The notes below the pieces were generated by a model. That model worked only from the letters and a program-made list of their open reading frames with translations. It had not been told where the DNA came from and made no database searches. Position numbers and translations under genes: made by a program. Shown here one piece after another: positions 6,946 through 7,863 of a stretch of 7,863 nucleotides of DNA. Positions within the stretch are counted from its first letter, which is position 1. Every line of letters starts with the position of its first letter. Source of the DNA: Alphaproteobacteria bacterium (GTDB taxonomy: Bacteria; Pseudomonadota; Alphaproteobacteria; Sphingomonadales; Sphingomonadaceae); assembly GCA_005882415.1 (NCBI GenBank), contig VBAE01000245.1:1-7863 (forward strand), given 5' to 3'.

Positions 6946-6990
6946 ATCAGGCGGGTCCACTCCTCCTAACATCCCATCGCAGCGAAACCC

Positions 6991-7009
6991 GATCGATGAA
7001 GCATCGATC
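6991..7009 (+). repeat. Perfect 8-bp hairpin flush against the ydcH ribosome binding site
   Basis: GATCGATG-AAG-CATCGATC has a 3-nt loop. The right arm ends at 7009 and the Shine-Dalgarno AGGAG begins at 7010. The hairpin would leave the ribosome site just exposed, or partly obstruct it on the 5' side. An in-frame ATG at 6996 is buried in the left arm, which argues against its use as a start. Confidence 0.6.
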
Positions 7010-7014
7010 AGGAG
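7010..7014 (+). promoter_or_regulatory. Ribosome binding site deciding the ydcH start
   Basis: AGGAG lies only 2 nt before the ATG at 7017 but 8 nt before an in-frame GTG at 7023. The spacing favours GTG, while codon preference and typical family N-termini (MTV..FL..L) favour ATG. An ATG further upstream at 6996 has no ribosome site and lies in a hairpin. Confidence 0.55.
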
Positions 7015-7016
7015 CA

Positions 7017-7196
7017 ATGACTGTGAACCCCTTCCTCTACAGACTGACCGTCGTCCACCGCCGGCTCGACGACGAGATCCGCCGCGAGCTGCGGCGCCGG
7101 CTGCCCGACAGCTTCCGCCTGCTGAGGCTCAAGAAGCTGAAGCTTGCGGTGAAGGACCGCCTCCACGGCCACGTCCTCCAGCCGCGGAGGGTCTGA
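7017..7196 (+). CDS. Small YdcH/DUF465-family protein
   Basis: The product is 59 aa if read from the ATG at 7017 (57 aa from GTG 7023, 66 aa from ATG 6996). The family pattern is clear: HRRLDDEIRRE (14-24), LPDSFRLLRLKKLKLAVKDRL (29-49), with the conserved H..LD, P, LKK.KL..KD positions. It is predicted to be a short antiparallel helical pair, very rich in Arg/Lys and Leu, cytoplasmic, with no signal or membrane segment. The biochemical role of YdcH proteins is not established. The strong basic charge would permit nucleic-acid binding, but that is only a thought. It is followed after 2 bp by the BI-1 gene, whose ribosome site lies within this gene's last codons, so the two are likely co-translated. 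Confidence 0.85.
   Translation: MTVNPFLYRLTVVHRRLDDEIRRELRRRLPDSFRLLRLKKLKLAVKDRLHGHVLQPRRV
7186..7190 (+). promoter_or_regulatory. Strong ribosome binding site of the BI-1 gene
   Basis: GGAGG sits 8 nt before the ATG at 7199 and lies inside the last codons of the YdcH gene. Its strength and spacing fix the BI-1 start and suggest translational coupling. Confidence 0.75.
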
Positions 7197-7198
7197 CC

Positions 7199-7863
7199 AT
7201 GAACCGACCCCTCGCAACCCCCCGCCCGCGCGGCGACGCCCGGACGGAAGCCGCATTCGACGCGGGCCTCCGCCGGCACATGCTGTCCATCTACAACAAT
7301 ATGGGCCTCGGCCTCATCGTCACCGCCTTGGTGGCGATGGCGGTGGCGAGCACGCCGGCGCTCTACGGGCCGATCTTCGGAACGCCGCTCAAATGGGTGG
7401 CGATGCTCGCACCGCTCGCCTTCGTCTTCTTCCTGTCCTTCCGGATCGAGCGGATGAGCCTGGCCACGGCCCGGCTCACCTTCTTCGCCTTCGCCGGCGC
7501 GATGGGCGTGTCGATGGCGAGCATCTTCCTCATCTTCACCGGGGCAAGCATCGCGCTCACCTTCGCGGTCGCCGCCGCGACCTTCCTCAGCGTCAGCCTG
7601 TGGGGCTACACGACCAAGGCGGACCTCTCGGGCTGGGGCAGCTTCCTGTTCATGGGGCTGGTGGGGATCGTCATTGCCGGGATCGCGAACCTGTTCTTGG
7701 GCTCGTCCGTGCTCCAGCTCGCGGTCTCGGCGATCGGGGTGCTGGTCTTCACCGGCCTCACCGCCTGGGACACGCAGCGCCTCAAGTCCGAATATGTCCA
7801 TTTCGCCGGGACGGAGCATGCCGAGAAGCTCGGCGTGATGGGCGCGCTGTCGCTCTATCTGAA
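7199..7863 (+). CDS. Bax inhibitor-1/YccA-family membrane protein (3' end outside window)
   Basis: The frame is open from ATG 7199 to the window edge, giving 221 full codons. A soluble, charged N-terminus (1-30) with the family motif FDAGLRRHMLSIYNNMGLGL (20-39) is followed by hydrophobic segments. These lie at about 36-51, 65-81, 92-113, 117-135, 148-168 and 172-189. The signature TGLTAWDTQRLK (185-196) follows, with Asp191 being the conserved acid of the DTQ motif. In the family this acid is part of the pore pH-sensing pair. The sequence breaks off in GALSLYL, the start of the last conserved helix, so about 20-30 residues are probably missing. Family members are inner-membrane proteins; BsYetJ is a pH-sensitive calcium leak channel and others bind FtsH. 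Which role applies here is unknown. It directly follows the YdcH gene. Family assignment is secure. Confidence 0.95.
   Translation, partial: MNRPLATPRPRGDARTEAAFDAGLRRHMLSIYNNMGLGLIVTALVAMAVASTPALYGPIFGTPLKWVAMLAPLAFVFFLSFRIERMSLATARLTFFAFAGAMGVSMASIFLIFTGASIALTFAVAAATFLSVSLWGYTTKADLSGWGSFLFMGLVGIVIAGIANLFLGSSVLQLAVSAIGVLVFTGLTAWDTQRLKSEYVHFAGTEHAEKLGVMGALSLYL

Larger units (their letters stand above)
6844..7016 (+). other. Gene-free leader region before ydcH/BI-1
   Basis: I see no credible coding frame in these 173 bp. It holds a short GC-rich palindrome cluster (AGCCGGCT at 6844-6851, CCCGCGGG at 6852-6859) and a direct repeat GCGGGCC (6855-6861, 6875-6881). It also holds the three perfect 8-bp inverted repeats and two overlapping CTCCT stretches (6960-6967) complementary to the AGGAG ribosome site at 7010. 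No known riboswitch class is recognised. Confidence 0.5.

Noticed and set aside
6844..7016. A small RNA gene, tRNA or known riboswitch
   Set aside because: There is no cloverleaf or recognisable conserved core. The hairpins alone do not define a known class.
6346..7017. A 223-codon minus-strand frame across the TetR gene
   Set aside because: It is a shadow of a well-supported TetR protein, with low-complexity composition and no ribosome site or recognisable motif.
7037..7819. A 260-codon minus-strand frame opposite ydcH and BI-1
   Set aside because: It overlaps two recognisable genes, is rich in Glu/Arg/His repeats typical of antisense GC-rich frames, and shows no family features.

Overview
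The window is GC-rich (roughly 68-70% by eye). Its gene families and codon style (no TTA, CTA or TCA codons across the long pump genes) point to an alphaproteobacterium, most likely a sphingomonad. That placement comes from the look of the proteins, mainly the NodT-type outer-membrane factor, the MexF/OqxB-like permease and the short YdcH/DUF465 protein. It was not tested by a search.

Layout. (1) Positions 1-324 (+) hold the 3' end of a gene that resembles the DUF6519 family. (2) Positions 327-6121 (-) hold a complete tripartite RND efflux operon, transcribed right to left in the order lipoprotein periplasmic adaptor, HAE1-type inner-membrane permease, NodT-family outer-membrane lipoprotein. 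The genes are tightly packed, with a 12-bp gap and then an overlapping stop/start. (3) Positions 6122-6276 are a divergent control region packed with small repeats. (4) Positions 6277-6843 (+) encode a TetR/AcrR-type repressor, the likely regulator of the pump. (5) Positions 6844-7016 are non-coding, with a possible promoter and three perfect 8-bp-stem inverted repeats. (6) Positions 7017-7196 (+) encode a 59-residue YdcH/DUF465 protein. Two bases later a Bax inhibitor-1/YccA-type membrane protein begins (7199 onward), which runs off the window.

How it works together. The adaptor, permease and outer-membrane channel should assemble into one envelope-spanning, proton-driven drug/solvent exporter. 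The divergent TetR protein probably binds repeats in the shared intergenic region and releases them when it senses a pump substrate. The YdcH/BI-1 pair is a separate rightward unit, probably translationally coupled.

I see no strong evidence of a wholly new system. The parts most worth a second look are the operator-like repeats at 6182-6262 and the hairpin-rich leader at 6894-7014 before the YdcH/BI-1 pair. There is no RNA gene, CRISPR array, insertion sequence or clear intrinsic terminator that I can support.
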